Below, piece by piece: positions 1 to 8,100 of a stretch of DNA of 64,000 nt. This DNA is from Hydrogenophilales bacterium 16-64-46 (GTDB lineage: Bacteria > Pseudomonadota > Gammaproteobacteria > Burkholderiales > Thiobacillaceae). Each line of letters begins with the position of its first letter. The first letter of the stretch is position 1. The notes beneath the pieces were generated by a model. The model did no database searches, was not told the DNA's origin, and worked only from the letters and a program-made list of their open reading frames with translations. A program made the translations under genes and the position numbers. Location of the stretch: contig NCGY01000005.1 in NCBI GenBank assembly GCA_002281775.1, positions 186,001 through 250,000 on the forward strand, in the 5' to 3' direction.

Positions 1-821
1 CTGGCGTGGACGGTAACCTCGTCGAAATAGGGCTCGTTCGCCAGGGGGGAAAGCGCGATGCCGAAGCTTTCGGGCGAGCGCACCATCTGCCGCACGGCCA
101 AGAGCTTGGGCACGTAGTGCCGGGTCTCGGTCGGCAGCGACAGGCTGGCATAGTCGGTGGGCAGGCCCAGCGCAACATTCTTCTGGATGGCGCGTGCGAC
201 GCAGCCTTCTCCGCAGTTGTAGGCCGCGAGTGCCAGCTGCCAGTCGCCAAAGTCGAGATAGAGCTTGCCGAGATAGTCGAGTGCGGCGCGGGTGGCCTCG
301 GTGAAGTCGCGCCGGCCGTCGTACCAGGTGTCCTGCCGCAGACCGTAGAGCCGGCCGGTGGAGGGAATGAACTGCCAGATGCCGGATGCAGCCGAGGGCG
401 AGAGCGCGGTGGGGTTGAATGCGCTCTCGATCATGGGCAGCAGCGCAATTTCCATCGGCATGGCGCGCCGCTCGACTTCCTGCACGATGTGATAGAGGTA
501 GCGGCGCGAACGCTCGGTCATGCGGCGCAGGTAATCTGGCCGAGCGGCGTACCAGGCCACATGCCTGGCCACCAGCGGATTCGCATCGGCAGCATCGTCG
601 ATCTTGAAGCCTTCACGGATGCGCGACCAGACGTCGCCCAGGGCTTGCGGGGCGGCATCCGCCACGACCGGGATGTCGGGCTGCCACTGCAGGGACTGGA
701 TGCCTGCGAGGGTCTCTGCTGCCAACGTCGCCTGGGCGAGGCCGGCCAGACAGCAGGCGAGGCCCAGACGGGCAAGGGGTGAACGAAGCAAAACGGAATC
801 CCTGACTCGGTGAGGCTTCAT
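1..821 (-). CDS. mltD: Membrane-bound lytic murein transglycosylase D, 3' part cut by window edge
   Basis: The minus-strand frame opens at the ATG at 819-821 and runs off the left edge with no stop. The product starts with a basic N-terminus and a hydrophobic stretch (LGLACCLAGLAQATLA), which reads as an export signal. It continues into a GH23 lytic transglycosylase domain with the catalytic glutamate in PMIESAFNPTALSPS, followed by ASGIWQFIPSTGRLYGL and LALAAYNCGEG. MltD enzymes cleave the glycan strands of peptidoglycan in the periplasm to give 1,6-anhydromuropeptides. The C-terminal LysM repeats expected of the family would lie outside the window. The gene is just downstream of gloB on the same strand. 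Confidence 0.93.
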   Translation of the reverse strand, partial: MKPHRVRDSVLLRSPLARLGLACCLAGLAQATLAAETLAGIQSLQWQPDIPVVADAAPQALGDVWSRIREGFKIDDAADANPLVARHVAWYAARPDYLRRMTERSRRYLYHIVQEVERRAMPMEIALLPMIESAFNPTALSPSAASGIWQFIPSTGRLYGLRQDTWYDGRRDFTEATRAALDYLGKLYLDFGDWQLALAAYNCGEGCVARAIQKNVALGLPTDYASLSLPTETRHYVPKLLAVRQMVRSPESFGIALSPLANEPYFDEVTVHA

Positions 822-867
822 CGTAAGGGTGCGACCGCAGCCCGGTCAACCCCGAAGCCTCGCCGGA

Positions 868-1647
868 TCAGGGCTGTGTCGCATCCCAGGCGTCCTTGGC
901 CGCGCGCACGGCAGCGAAGACCTCGTGCGGCATAGGGTTGTCGCGGTGCAGGGTTTGCGCAGCGAAATGCCGCATATCGTCGTCATGAAAACGCAGGAAG
1001 GGGTTGGTGGCCTTTTCCAGCGCCAGGGTGCTGGGTAGGGTTGGGTGCCCTTCGGCGCGCGCCGCACGGTCGCGCTGCTCGCGTGCGACGAGTGCGGCGT
1101 TACCGCCGTCGAGGGTAAGGGCGAAGGCGAGGTTGCTCAGCGTGTATTCGTGCGCGCAGCACACCCGGGTGTCGTCGGGCAGGGCGAGAAAGAGGTCGAG
1201 ACTCGCGGCCATCATCGCCGCGTCGCCCTCGAACAGACGGCCGCAGCCGCAGCCGAACAGGGTATCGCCGCAGAAAAGATGGCCGTGGCCGACATAGCTG
1301 ACGTGGTCGAGCGTGTGGCCGGGGGTGGCGAGCACGTCGAACCGCACGCCCAGGTGTTCAAACCCGATGGCGTCGCCGTGCCGCACGGGGTGGGTGGTGG
1401 CAGGAATGCGTGGGTTGTCCGGGGCGTAAACCGCGCAGTCGTAGCGGTCACGCAAGCTGCGGTTGCCGCCTGTATGATCGCGGTGATGATGCGTGACGAG
1501 GACGGCATCGAGGGTCAGACCGTGTGCGTCGAGGTAGGTGACCAGCGGCACCGGGTCGCCGGGATCGACCGCGATGGCATGGCGTGCGTCGTGCCATAGC
1601 CAGATGTAGTTGTCGTCGAACGCAGGCAGGGGAATCAGGGTCAACAT
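868..1647 (-). CDS. gloB: Hydroxyacylglutathione hydrolase (glyoxalase II)
   Basis: This 259-residue metallo-beta-lactamase fold protein has the family motif THHHRDHTGG near residue 53, which supplies most of the two-metal ligands. Further ligands are in TPGHTLDH, FCGDTLF and CAHEYTLSN. Glyoxalase II hydrolyses S-lactoylglutathione to lactate and glutathione, the second step of methylglyoxal detoxification. Length and N-terminus (MLTLIPLPAFDDNYIW) match the family. The gene is divergent from the methyltransferase at 1675, with only 27 bp between starts, so the two share a short promoter region. Confidence 0.95.
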   Translation of the reverse strand: MLTLIPLPAFDDNYIWLWHDARHAIAVDPGDPVPLVTYLDAHGLTLDAVLVTHHHRDHTGGNRSLRDRYDCAVYAPDNPRIPATTHPVRHGDAIGFEHLGVRFDVLATPGHTLDHVSYVGHGHLFCGDTLFGCGCGRLFEGDAAMMAASLDLFLALPDDTRVCCAHEYTLSNLAFALTLDGGNAALVAREQRDRAARAEGHPTLPSTLALEKATNPFLRFHDDDMRHFAAQTLHRDNPMPHEVFAAVRAAKDAWDATQP

Positions 1648-1674
1648 GACAGCACCAGCGAAAAGGAAAACACC

Positions 1675-2409
1675 ATGTTAGCCAGTCAGAACGCCGAATG
1701 GTTCGAGTCGCCACTCGGGCAGCACCTGCTGTTTCGCGAGCAGCGCTATTTCGATCAAGCCGTGTCCGATGTGTTCGGCTTCAATGCTGTCCAGGTCGGC
1801 CTGCCGCATCTGGATTTCCTGCGCAACAGCCGGATTCCGCTGCGACTGCGCTGCGAGACGGCGGGGGCCGATGTGCTGGCCGATCCCATGTTCCTGCCGT
1901 TCGAAACCCAGTCGCTCGATCTGTTGCTGCTACCGCATGCGCTCGAATACAGTGCCAACCCACATCAGGTGCTGCGCGAGGCCGGGCGCGTGCTGCGCCC
2001 GGAAGGGCGGCTGGTGCTGGCCGGCTTCAATCCGCGCAGCCTGTGGGGGCTGGCACGCGCCGTCCAGGGCGGCGAACGCGGATTTCCGTGGAACGGCACC
2101 TTCCTCAACATCTCGCGCGTGAAGGACTGGATGGCCCTGCTGGGGCTGGAAGTGGCAGCCGGCAGCATGTGCTGTTATCGTCCGCCCATCAATCGTGACA
2201 ACTGGCTGCGTCGGTTGCGCTTCATGGAGCCGGCTGGCGACCGCTGGTGGGCGATGGGGGGAGGCGTGTATTTCCTGCAGGCGATCAAGCGCGTGCAGGG
2301 CATGAATATCATCCAGCCGCAGTGGTCGGTACCGGTGGCGCAGCGATTGCTGTCGCCGGCGGCCAAGGTCATCAATCTCAAGCATTACCGGACGCGTCGT
2401 GAGCGCTGA
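1675..2409 (+). CDS. SAM-dependent class I methyltransferase
   Basis: A 244-residue protein with a methyltransferase type 11 core: the acidic stretch [28 protein letters not shown] and the strand [16 protein letters not shown]. Its substrate cannot be read from the sequence. An A-rich ribosome-binding stretch (aaaaggaaa) precedes the ATG. Betaproteobacteria commonly keep this gene between gloB and rnhA. Its 3' end overlaps the rnhA start by 11 bp, so the two are probably co-translated. Confidence 0.85.
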   Translation: MLASQNAEWFESPLGQHLLFREQRYFDQAVSDVFGFNAVQVGLPHLDFLRNSRIPLRLRCETAGADVLADPMFLPFETQSLDLLLLPHALEYSANPHQVLREAGRVLRPEGRLVLAGFNPRSLWGLARAVQGGERGFPWNGTFLNISRVKDWMALLGLEVAAGSMCCYRPPINRDNWLRRLRFMEPAGDRWWAMGGGVYFLQAIKRVQGMNIIQPQWSVPVAQRLLSPAAKVINLKHYRTRRER

Positions 2410-2848
2410 CAATACCGTATACATTTACAGCGATGGCGCGTGCAAGGGCAACCCCGGCAGGGGCGGCTGGGGCGCGCTCCTGGTCGCCGGCGAGCACCGC
2501 AAGGAAATCTGCGGCGGTGAAGCCGACACCACCAACAACCGCATGGAAATGACTGCCGTCATCCGCGCGCTCGAATCGCTCAAACACCCCTCGGACGTGG
2601 CCGTGCATACCGACTCGCAATACGTCCAAAAAGGCATCAGCGAGTGGATGCCGGGCTGGAAGCGCCGCAACTGGCGCACCGCCGAGGGCAAGCCGGTGAA
2701 GAACCAGGACCTGTGGCAGCAGCTCGACGCGCTGGCGCAGCGCCATCGCATCGAATGGTACTGGGTGCGCGGGCACGCGGGCCATCCTGAAAACGAACGT
2801 GCCGACGCACTCGCCAACCAAGGCGTGCAGCAGGCAGGGCAGCCCTGA
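2399..2848 (+). CDS. rnhA: Ribonuclease HI
   Basis: A 149-residue RNase H with the four catalytic acids in place: Asp in [13 protein letters not shown], Glu in NNRMEMTAV, Asp in [10 protein letters not shown] and Asp in [10 protein letters not shown]. It degrades the RNA strand of RNA-DNA hybrids. The start is a GTG inside the end of the methyltransferase gene. Length is standard for bacterial RNase HI. dnaQ follows 13 bp downstream, the usual rnhA-dnaQ pairing but here on one strand. Confidence 0.97.
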   Translation: MSADNTVYIYSDGACKGNPGRGGWGALLVAGEHRKEICGGEADTTNNRMEMTAVIRALESLKHPSDVAVHTDSQYVQKGISEWMPGWKRRNWRTAEGKPVKNQDLWQQLDALAQRHRIEWYWVRGHAGHPENERADALANQGVQQAGQP

Positions 2849-2861
2849 CAAGAACCCGACC

Positions 2862-3584
2862 ATGCGCCAGATCATCCTCGACACCGAAACCACCGGCCTC
2901 GACCCCAACCAGGGACATCGCATCATCGAGATCGCGGCGGTGGAAATGGTCAATCGCCGCCTGACCGGCGTGAACCTGCACCGCTACGTGCAGCCGGACC
3001 GCGAAATTGACTCCGGTGCGATGCAGGTTCACGGCATCAGCAACGAATTCCTGCTCGACAAGCCGCGCTTCGGCGACATTGCGGGCGAATTCATGGAGTT
3101 CGTGCAGGGGGCCGAACTGATCATCCACAACGCGCCGTTCGACGTGGGTTTCCTCAACATGGAGCTTAAGCTCGCCGGGCAGCCGCTGCTCGCCAGCCTG
3201 GTGGCCGGCGTGACCGACACGCTGGCGATGGCGAAAGCCCTGCACCCCGGGCAACGCAACAATCTCGACGCCTTGTGCAAACGCTACGGCGTGGACAATT
3301 CGGCGCGCACCCTGCACGGCGCGCTGGTCGACTGCGAATTGCTCGCGGCGGTTTATCTGGCGCTGACACGCGGGCAGGAAAGCCTCTCCATCGGCCTCGA
3401 TGATCACGTGCGGGACGAGCTGGACAGCGTGCGTCGGGAACGTCCCCGGCCGGTGAAGGTGGTGGCGAGCGGAGCAGAGTGCGAGGCTCACGCCGCCACG
3501 CTCGCGGCGATTGCCAAAGAGAGCAAGGGCGCGTGCCTGTGGCTGACCAGAGTAGCGGGCGACACTGGCGGGGGCCCGGTTTGA
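2862..3584 (+). CDS. dnaQ: DNA polymerase III epsilon subunit (3'-5' proofreading exonuclease)
   Basis: 240 residues with the DEDDh exonuclease motifs in order: Exo I DTETTGLDP at residues 7-15, Exo II HNAPFDVGFLN, and Exo III HGALVDCELLAAV. The ATG at 2862 is chosen because MRQIILDTETTG is the conserved epsilon N-terminus; an in-frame upstream ATG would add 21 unrelated residues. Epsilon proofreads for the replicative polymerase. Its stop overlaps the TTG start of the next gene. Confidence 0.96.
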   Translation: MRQIILDTETTGLDPNQGHRIIEIAAVEMVNRRLTGVNLHRYVQPDREIDSGAMQVHGISNEFLLDKPRFGDIAGEFMEFVQGAELIIHNAPFDVGFLNMELKLAGQPLLASLVAGVTDTLAMAKALHPGQRNNLDALCKRYGVDNSARTLHGALVDCELLAAVYLALTRGQESLSIGLDDHVRDELDSVRRERPRPVKVVASGAECEAHAATLAAIAKESKGACLWLTRVAGDTGGGPV

Positions 3585-4519
3585 CGTTTCCGCATTCGCC
3601 GTGGCAGCGGGGATGGGCACGCGCGGGATTGGCGTGCCTATGCCTCCTGCTCGCCTGGCCAGCCTTCGCGGCCCGGGTGGTGGTGGTGTTGTCCAATGAT
3701 TCCGCGCCCTACCAGGAGGTGTATCAGGCCATGCGCGCGATGCTCGACGACAGCGGGCACGAGCTGGTGCGCGACTACGCGGGCAGGGTCACGGCGGCGA
3801 CGCTGATCGAGGCGCGGCTGGTGGTTGCCGTGGGGACAGCGGCTGCCGATGCCGTCACGGACGTGCCCGGACGCGTGCCGGTCCTGGCGGTCCTGGTGCC
3901 GCGTTCGTGGTATGTCGGCTCGGGGCGGTCGCGTCTGGCTGAAGGCCGGCGCGTTGCCTCGGCCATCTTCCTCGACCAGCCCTTCGACCGCCAGGCCCGC
4001 TTGATCCACCTCGCGCTGCCGGACGTCCGGCGCGTCGGCGTCGTGCTCAGTGCCGCGCAGCGGCGGCTGGCAGACGAGATCGAGGCGGCCCTGCGCAACC
4101 ACAAGCTGCAACTGGTACACGTGCAGCTCGACCCCGGCGAGAGGCTCGCCCTGCCGCTCGAGACGGTTTTTCTCGAATCCGACCTACTGCTGGCCGTGCC
4201 CGACCCGCAGGTCTTCAATTCGAACACGGCGCAGAGCCTGTTTCTGACTTCCTATCGTTACCGCGATCCGGTCATGGGCTACTCGCGTTCGCTCACCCGC
4301 GCCGGGGCGCTGCTGTCGCTGCATTCGAGCCCGGCGCAGATCGGCAGGCAGACCGTTGACTGGCTGCGGGCCGCCCTGTCTGGGCCGACGGTGCAATTGC
4401 CGGCGGCCGCGCACCCGGTGTATTTCGAGGTGTCGGTCAACGAGCAGGTGGCGCGTTCGCTGGGATTCAGCCTGCCGCCCGAGGATGAACTCGAAAAACG
4501 GCTGGGAGGCAGGTACTGA
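3581..4519 (+). CDS. Periplasmic ABC-type substrate-binding-like protein
   Basis: A 312-residue exported protein. I chose the TTG at 3581, which overlaps the dnaQ stop, because it places a clear signal peptide (GLACLCLLLAWPAFA) at the N-terminus; an upstream ATG would put 34 unrelated residues before it. The mature part resembles the ABC substrate-binding family PF04392 (VVVVLSNDSAPYQEVYQAM, VVAVGTAAADAV). No permease or ATPase gene is next to it. Instead its stop overlaps the start of a membrane GGDEF/EAL protein, which suggests it acts as that protein's periplasmic sensor. The ligand is unknown. Confidence 0.75.
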   Translation: MTFPHSPWQRGWARAGLACLCLLLAWPAFAARVVVVLSNDSAPYQEVYQAMRAMLDDSGHELVRDYAGRVTAATLIEARLVVAVGTAAADAVTDVPGRVPVLAVLVPRSWYVGSGRSRLAEGRRVASAIFLDQPFDRQARLIHLALPDVRRVGVVLSAAQRRLADEIEAALRNHKLQLVHVQLDPGERLALPLETVFLESDLLLAVPDPQVFNSNTAQSLFLTSYRYRDPVMGYSRSLTRAGALLSLHSSPAQIGRQTVDWLRAALSGPTVQLPAAAHPVYFEVSVNEQVARSLGFSLPPEDELEKRLGGRY

Positions 4520-6600
4520 TGGCTTATGCCCTTGGAATCCGTGGTCGCGTGATCGGCCTCGCCCTGGTGCCGGTGGCCATCATCGGTGTGCTCCTGTTGT
4601 TCCAGCTCATCGCCGGAAAGATTGACGACCTGGATCGCGCCCTGCGGTCGCGGGCAGTGGCGATCGCGCGACAGCTCGCGCCGGCAGCCGAGTACGGTGT
4701 GGCCTCGGGCAATATCGGGGTACTGCAGACCCTGCTGGAGAAAGCTGCGATCGAACCCGACATCCGCGGTGTGGCCGTGTTCGCCGACACGGGCGAGTGG
4801 CTCGCCCAGGTGGGTCTGGGCAGTTGGGCGAATCCCCGTCGCGACGGCTTGCCGGCGGATCATATCCACGAAATCGAATTCGCCGACCGGCTGGTCTACT
4901 ACGCGCCGATCACCCGGACCGAGGTTGCGGTCGATGATTACCAGGCCGAGGCCGGGGCGACGACCGACGCGCGTACCCGCCTGATCGGCTGGGTCGGGCT
5001 CGACGTGTCGCGGGACGCCACGGTCAAGAGCCAGCGCGATGCCATCCTCAAGAGCCTGGCGATCCTCCTGGCCGGCATGATCGCCAGCCTTTACCTGGCC
5101 TGGCGTATCGGTCGCCAGATCACGCGCCCCATCCTCGCACTCACCCACACTGTCAGCCGGATTGGTGAAGGTCATCTCGACGAACGGGTGGCCCAGACCG
5201 GCCAAGCCGAACTCGGCAGGCTGCAACACGGCATCAACCACATGGCGGCGCACCTGCAGGCGGCACAGGACCAGATGCAGGAAAAGATCGACCAGGCCAC
5301 CGCGCGCCTCGTCTACCAGGCCAGCCACGACGCGCTGACTGGCCTCATCAACCGGCGCGAATTCGAGCAGCGTCTGGAGCGCCTGCTCCAGACGGCGGTC
5401 CAGCAGGGGCGCGAACACGCCCTGTGCTACATGGACCTCGACCAATTCAAGGTCATCAACGATTCCTGCGGCCATGCGGCAGGGGACGAGCTGTTGCGCC
5501 AGCTGGCACTGCTGCTGAAAGCCAATCTGCGCGAACGCGATACCCTGGCCCGGCTGGGTGGCGACGAATTTGCCCTGTTACTGGAAAACTGCATCCTCGA
5601 GGATGCGATCCAGGTGGCTGACCTGTTCCGCGCCGAAGTCCAGCGTTTCCGCTTCAAGTGGGGCGACCGGATTTTTGCCGTGGGCATCAGCGTCGGCATG
5701 GTCGCGATCACCCGCGACAGCGGCACCGCCGCCAATCTGCTGTCGGCCGCAGACGCCGCCTGCTACGTGGCTAAGGATCGCGGCCGCAATCAGATCCACA
5801 TCTACGAAAGCCGCGACCTCGACCTGGCGCGCCATCGCGGCGAGATGCAATGGGTCGCGCGTATCCAGCGCGCCATCGAGGAAGACCGCCTGCGCCTCGC
5901 CTGGCAGGAAATCCGCCGCACCGACGGCAATATCGAGCGCCCCCGACACGTCGAACTGCTGTTGCGCATGGTAGGAGAAGACGGCGGGATGGTGCTGCCG
6001 ATGGCCTTCATTCCCGCAGCCGAACGCTACTTCGTGATGCCCTCGCTTGACACCTGGGTGATCGAGGAAACCCTGCGCGTGTGCCGGGGCCATCTCACGG
6101 CGAAATCAGCCTCACCCTGTCTGTTCGGCGTCAATCTCTCGGGGGCCTCGCTCAAGGATCCGGCCTTCCGCGACATGCTGCTGTCGCGCCTCGAGGCGGA
6201 GCCCGAGGTGGGGCCGCATCTCTGTTTCGAGATCACCGAGACGGCCGCCATTGGCAACCTCGCGGTCGTGAACACCTTCATCGAGGCCATGCGCGGCTTT
6301 GGCTGCCGTTTCGCGCTCGACGATTTCGGCAGCGGCCTGTCCTCGTTTAACTACCTCAAGAACCTCAACGTCGACTATCTCAAGATCGACGGCGCGTTCG
6401 TGCGCGACATCGTCATCAATCCGGTCGATCGCGCCATGGTCGAGGCCGTGCATCGCATCGGCCACCTGCTGGGGTTGAAGACCGTGGCGGAGTACGTCGA
6501 ATCGGACGCCACGCTGGCGCTGTTGCGACAGATCGGCGTGGACTATGTCCAGGGCAACGGTGTGCACCACCCTGAATTGATCGATACGCTGTGTGTTTGA
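4519..6600 (+). CDS. Membrane GGDEF/EAL cyclic-di-GMP signalling protein with HAMP domain
   Basis: 693 residues. There is an N-terminal membrane segment (about 10-32), a periplasmic sensor region of about 140 residues, a second membrane segment near 176-196, then HAMP, GGDEF and EAL domains. The cyclase motif LARLGGDEFALLLEN (GGDEF at 347-351) is intact. In the EAL domain the signature reads VELLLRM (ELL for EAL), but NLSG, EITE, DDFGSGLSSF, LKID and VAEYVES are present. The usual QGxxIgrP segment reads QGNGVHHPEL. It probably makes or degrades c-di-GMP in response to the overlapping upstream binding protein; which activity dominates cannot be judged. Confidence 0.92.
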   Translation: MAYALGIRGRVIGLALVPVAIIGVLLLFQLIAGKIDDLDRALRSRAVAIARQLAPAAEYGVASGNIGVLQTLLEKAAIEPDIRGVAVFADTGEWLAQVGLGSWANPRRDGLPADHIHEIEFADRLVYYAPITRTEVAVDDYQAEAGATTDARTRLIGWVGLDVSRDATVKSQRDAILKSLAILLAGMIASLYLAWRIGRQITRPILALTHTVSRIGEGHLDERVAQTGQAELGRLQHGINHMAAHLQAAQDQMQEKIDQATARLVYQASHDALTGLINRREFEQRLERLLQTAVQQGREHALCYMDLDQFKVINDSCGHAAGDELLRQLALLLKANLRERDTLARLGGDEFALLLENCILEDAIQVADLFRAEVQRFRFKWGDRIFAVGISVGMVAITRDSGTAANLLSAADAACYVAKDRGRNQIHIYESRDLDLARHRGEMQWVARIQRAIEEDRLRLAWQEIRRTDGNIERPRHVELLLRMVGEDGGMVLPMAFIPAAERYFVMPSLDTWVIEETLRVCRGHLTAKSASPCLFGVNLSGASLKDPAFRDMLLSRLEAEPEVGPHLCFEITETAAIGNLAVVNTFIEAMRGFGCRFALDDFGSGLSSFNYLKNLNVDYLKIDGAFVRDIVINPVDRAMVEAVHRIGHLLGLKTVAEYVESDATLALLRQIGVDYVQGNGVHHPELIDTLCV

Positions 6601-6627
6601 CAAGCACCCGCGCGCAGTGCGCAGCGC

Positions 6628-6834
6628 TCAGTGGGCACCAAAACCGGCGTCGGAGATTGCCTTGATCAGGGCGGCGGGTTCGATCCGCGCCGCATCGTAA
6701 CGCACCCGGGCCAAGCCGGGAGTGAGCGTGACTTCGACGCTTTCGACGCCGGGCAGGGCGGCAAGGATGGCCTGCACGCTATTGACGCAGCCGCCGCAGC
6801 TCATGCCGGAGATGTTGAGGACGATTTCGTTCAT
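6628..6834 (-). CDS. Heavy-metal-associated domain protein (CopZ-like)
   Basis: A 68-residue single HMA domain with the metal-binding motif GMSCGGCVNSVQ near residues 9-20 and the typical strand pattern VESVEVTLTPGLARVRYD. Such proteins carry soft metals, most often Cu(I), to ATPases or regulators. No copper ATPase is in the window. The gene lies on the opposite strand to the GGDEF/EAL gene, with which it converges. Confidence 0.88.
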   Translation of the reverse strand: MNEIVLNISGMSCGGCVNSVQAILAALPGVESVEVTLTPGLARVRYDAARIEPAALIKAISDAGFGAH

Positions 6835-6875
6835 GACGGGGTCTCGTGGTTGACTGACGAGGCCCGATTGTAGGG

Positions 6876-7181
6876 CTACTTCTTGCGCGGGCGTTTGCGC
6901 AGGGCTTCCTTGGTGTGATCGATCAGACGGTCGGCGACCACTTCGGCGTCGACGGTGAACGTGCCGTCGGCCAGCGCGGCCTTGACCGATTCGACCTTGC
7001 CGGCGTCGGCCACGTCGACCGAAGCCAGTTGCGATTCCAGCGTGCGGATGCGGGTACTCGACTCGGTCAGGGTGAGCGAGTCGCCGCCGGCACCGGAGGC
7101 CGATGCCTTGCCAGCCGTCTTGCCCTTGGCCGAGGACACCTTGGCGGCCGAGGGCGGGGTGATGCGTTTGTCGATTTTCAC
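6876..7181 (-). CDS. flgM: FlgM-like anti-sigma-28 factor
   Basis: A 101-residue protein with the FlgM layout. The basic, disordered Ala/Gly/Ser/Lys N-terminus starts MKIDKRITPP. The C-terminal helices match the family (VDVADAGKVESVKAALADG, then FTVDAEVVADRLIDHTKEAL). FlgM binds FliA (sigma-28) and is exported through the flagellum once the hook is complete. It normally lies beside flgA/flgN; here there is no flagellar gene nearby. The C-terminal RKRPRKK tail is unusually basic. Family assignment rests on motif recognition only. Confidence 0.72.
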   Translation of the reverse strand: MKIDKRITPPSAAKVSSAKGKTAGKASASGAGGDSLTLTESSTRIRTLESQLASVDVADAGKVESVKAALADGTFTVDAEVVADRLIDHTKEALRKRPRKK

Positions 7182-7255
7182 GAATATTCCTGTTGCGTCG
7201 GGGGGGCGTCAGGCTGACGCTTACAGGAGAAGTAACGGAGTGAAGGCGGCTTTCT

Positions 7256-8095
7256 TTAACCGCCCAACAGGGCTATTGCACCGTCGAGCCCGACGTGGTT
7301 CAGCGCGTGGCTGGCCTGCGCCCGGACCACCGGTTTGGCATGAAACGCGATCCCCACGCCGGCCGCATGAAGCATTTTCAGATCGTTGGCCCCGTCGCCG
7401 ATGGCCACGGTGGCGGCGGGGGCCAGCCCCAGGCTGTCGCGCACGCGGGTCAGCCAGTCGGCCTTGGCCTGGGCGTCGACAATGTCGCCGAGTACCTGGC
7501 CGGTGAGCTTGCCGTCGCGGATTTCCAGCGTGTTGGCGTGGGCATGGGTGAGCCCCAGCCTCGTCTTGAGGCGCTCGCTGAAAAACGTGAAGCCGCCGGA
7601 GACGAGCAGGGTGGCGAGTCCTGCTGTGCGCGCTGCGGCGAGCAGGGTATCGGCACCGGGGCTCAGGCGCAGGCGCTCGTCGTAGACGCGTTGCAGCGCC
7701 GCTTCGTCGAGCCCGGCCAGCAGCCCGACGCGCCGGCGCAGGCTTTCGGCGAAATCGAGTTCGCCGCGCATGGCGGCCTCGGTGATTTCCGCGACCTGTG
7801 GCTTCAGGCCCTGCATGTCGGCGATTTCGTCGATGCACTCGATGGTGATGAGGGTCGAGTCCATGTCCATCGCAAGCAGCCCGAAATCGGTGAGCCGGCG
7901 CGCCGCAGGAATCCAGGCGCAGTCGATGGCGCGTTCGGCGCAGTAGGTCTCGACTGCCTCGCGCGTGGCGGGGTCGGCGTCGGCGAGACGGAACGCGGTC
8001 AGCGAGCGCGCCTCGATGGCCCGGGCCCCTGCGAGTTTGGCCAGGGTCTTGAGGTCGGGGGTGGGCAGGTCGAAGCCCTGGATGATGAGATGCAT
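7256..8095 (-). CDS. serB: Phosphoserine phosphatase
   Basis: 279 residues, HAD superfamily. The nucleophile motif is MDMDSTLITIECIDEIAD, motif II is LLVSGGFTFF, and motif III/IV is VAIGDGANDLKML. The N-terminal region of about 75 residues (MHLIIQGFDLPTPDL) corresponds to the regulatory part seen in the long SerB form. It dephosphorylates L-phosphoserine in the last step of serine synthesis. It lies 5 bp downstream of mfd on the same strand and is probably co-transcribed. Confidence 0.95.
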   Translation of the reverse strand: MHLIIQGFDLPTPDLKTLAKLAGARAIEARSLTAFRLADADPATREAVETYCAERAIDCAWIPAARRLTDFGLLAMDMDSTLITIECIDEIADMQGLKPQVAEITEAAMRGELDFAESLRRRVGLLAGLDEAALQRVYDERLRLSPGADTLLAAARTAGLATLLVSGGFTFFSERLKTRLGLTHAHANTLEIRDGKLTGQVLGDIVDAQAKADWLTRVRDSLGLAPAATVAIGDGANDLKMLHAAGVGIAFHAKPVVRAQASHALNHVGLDGAIALLGG

Positions 8096-8100
8096 GGCGG

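Noticed and set aside
6-782. Long plus-strand open frame at the left edge
   Set aside because: It is the antisense shadow of mltD, whose minus-strand frame has clear transglycosylase motifs and a signal peptide.
7224-7262. GGCGG/CCGCC hairpin after serB
   Set aside because: Only a 5-bp stem with a 10-nt loop and no T-tract; too weak to call a terminator.
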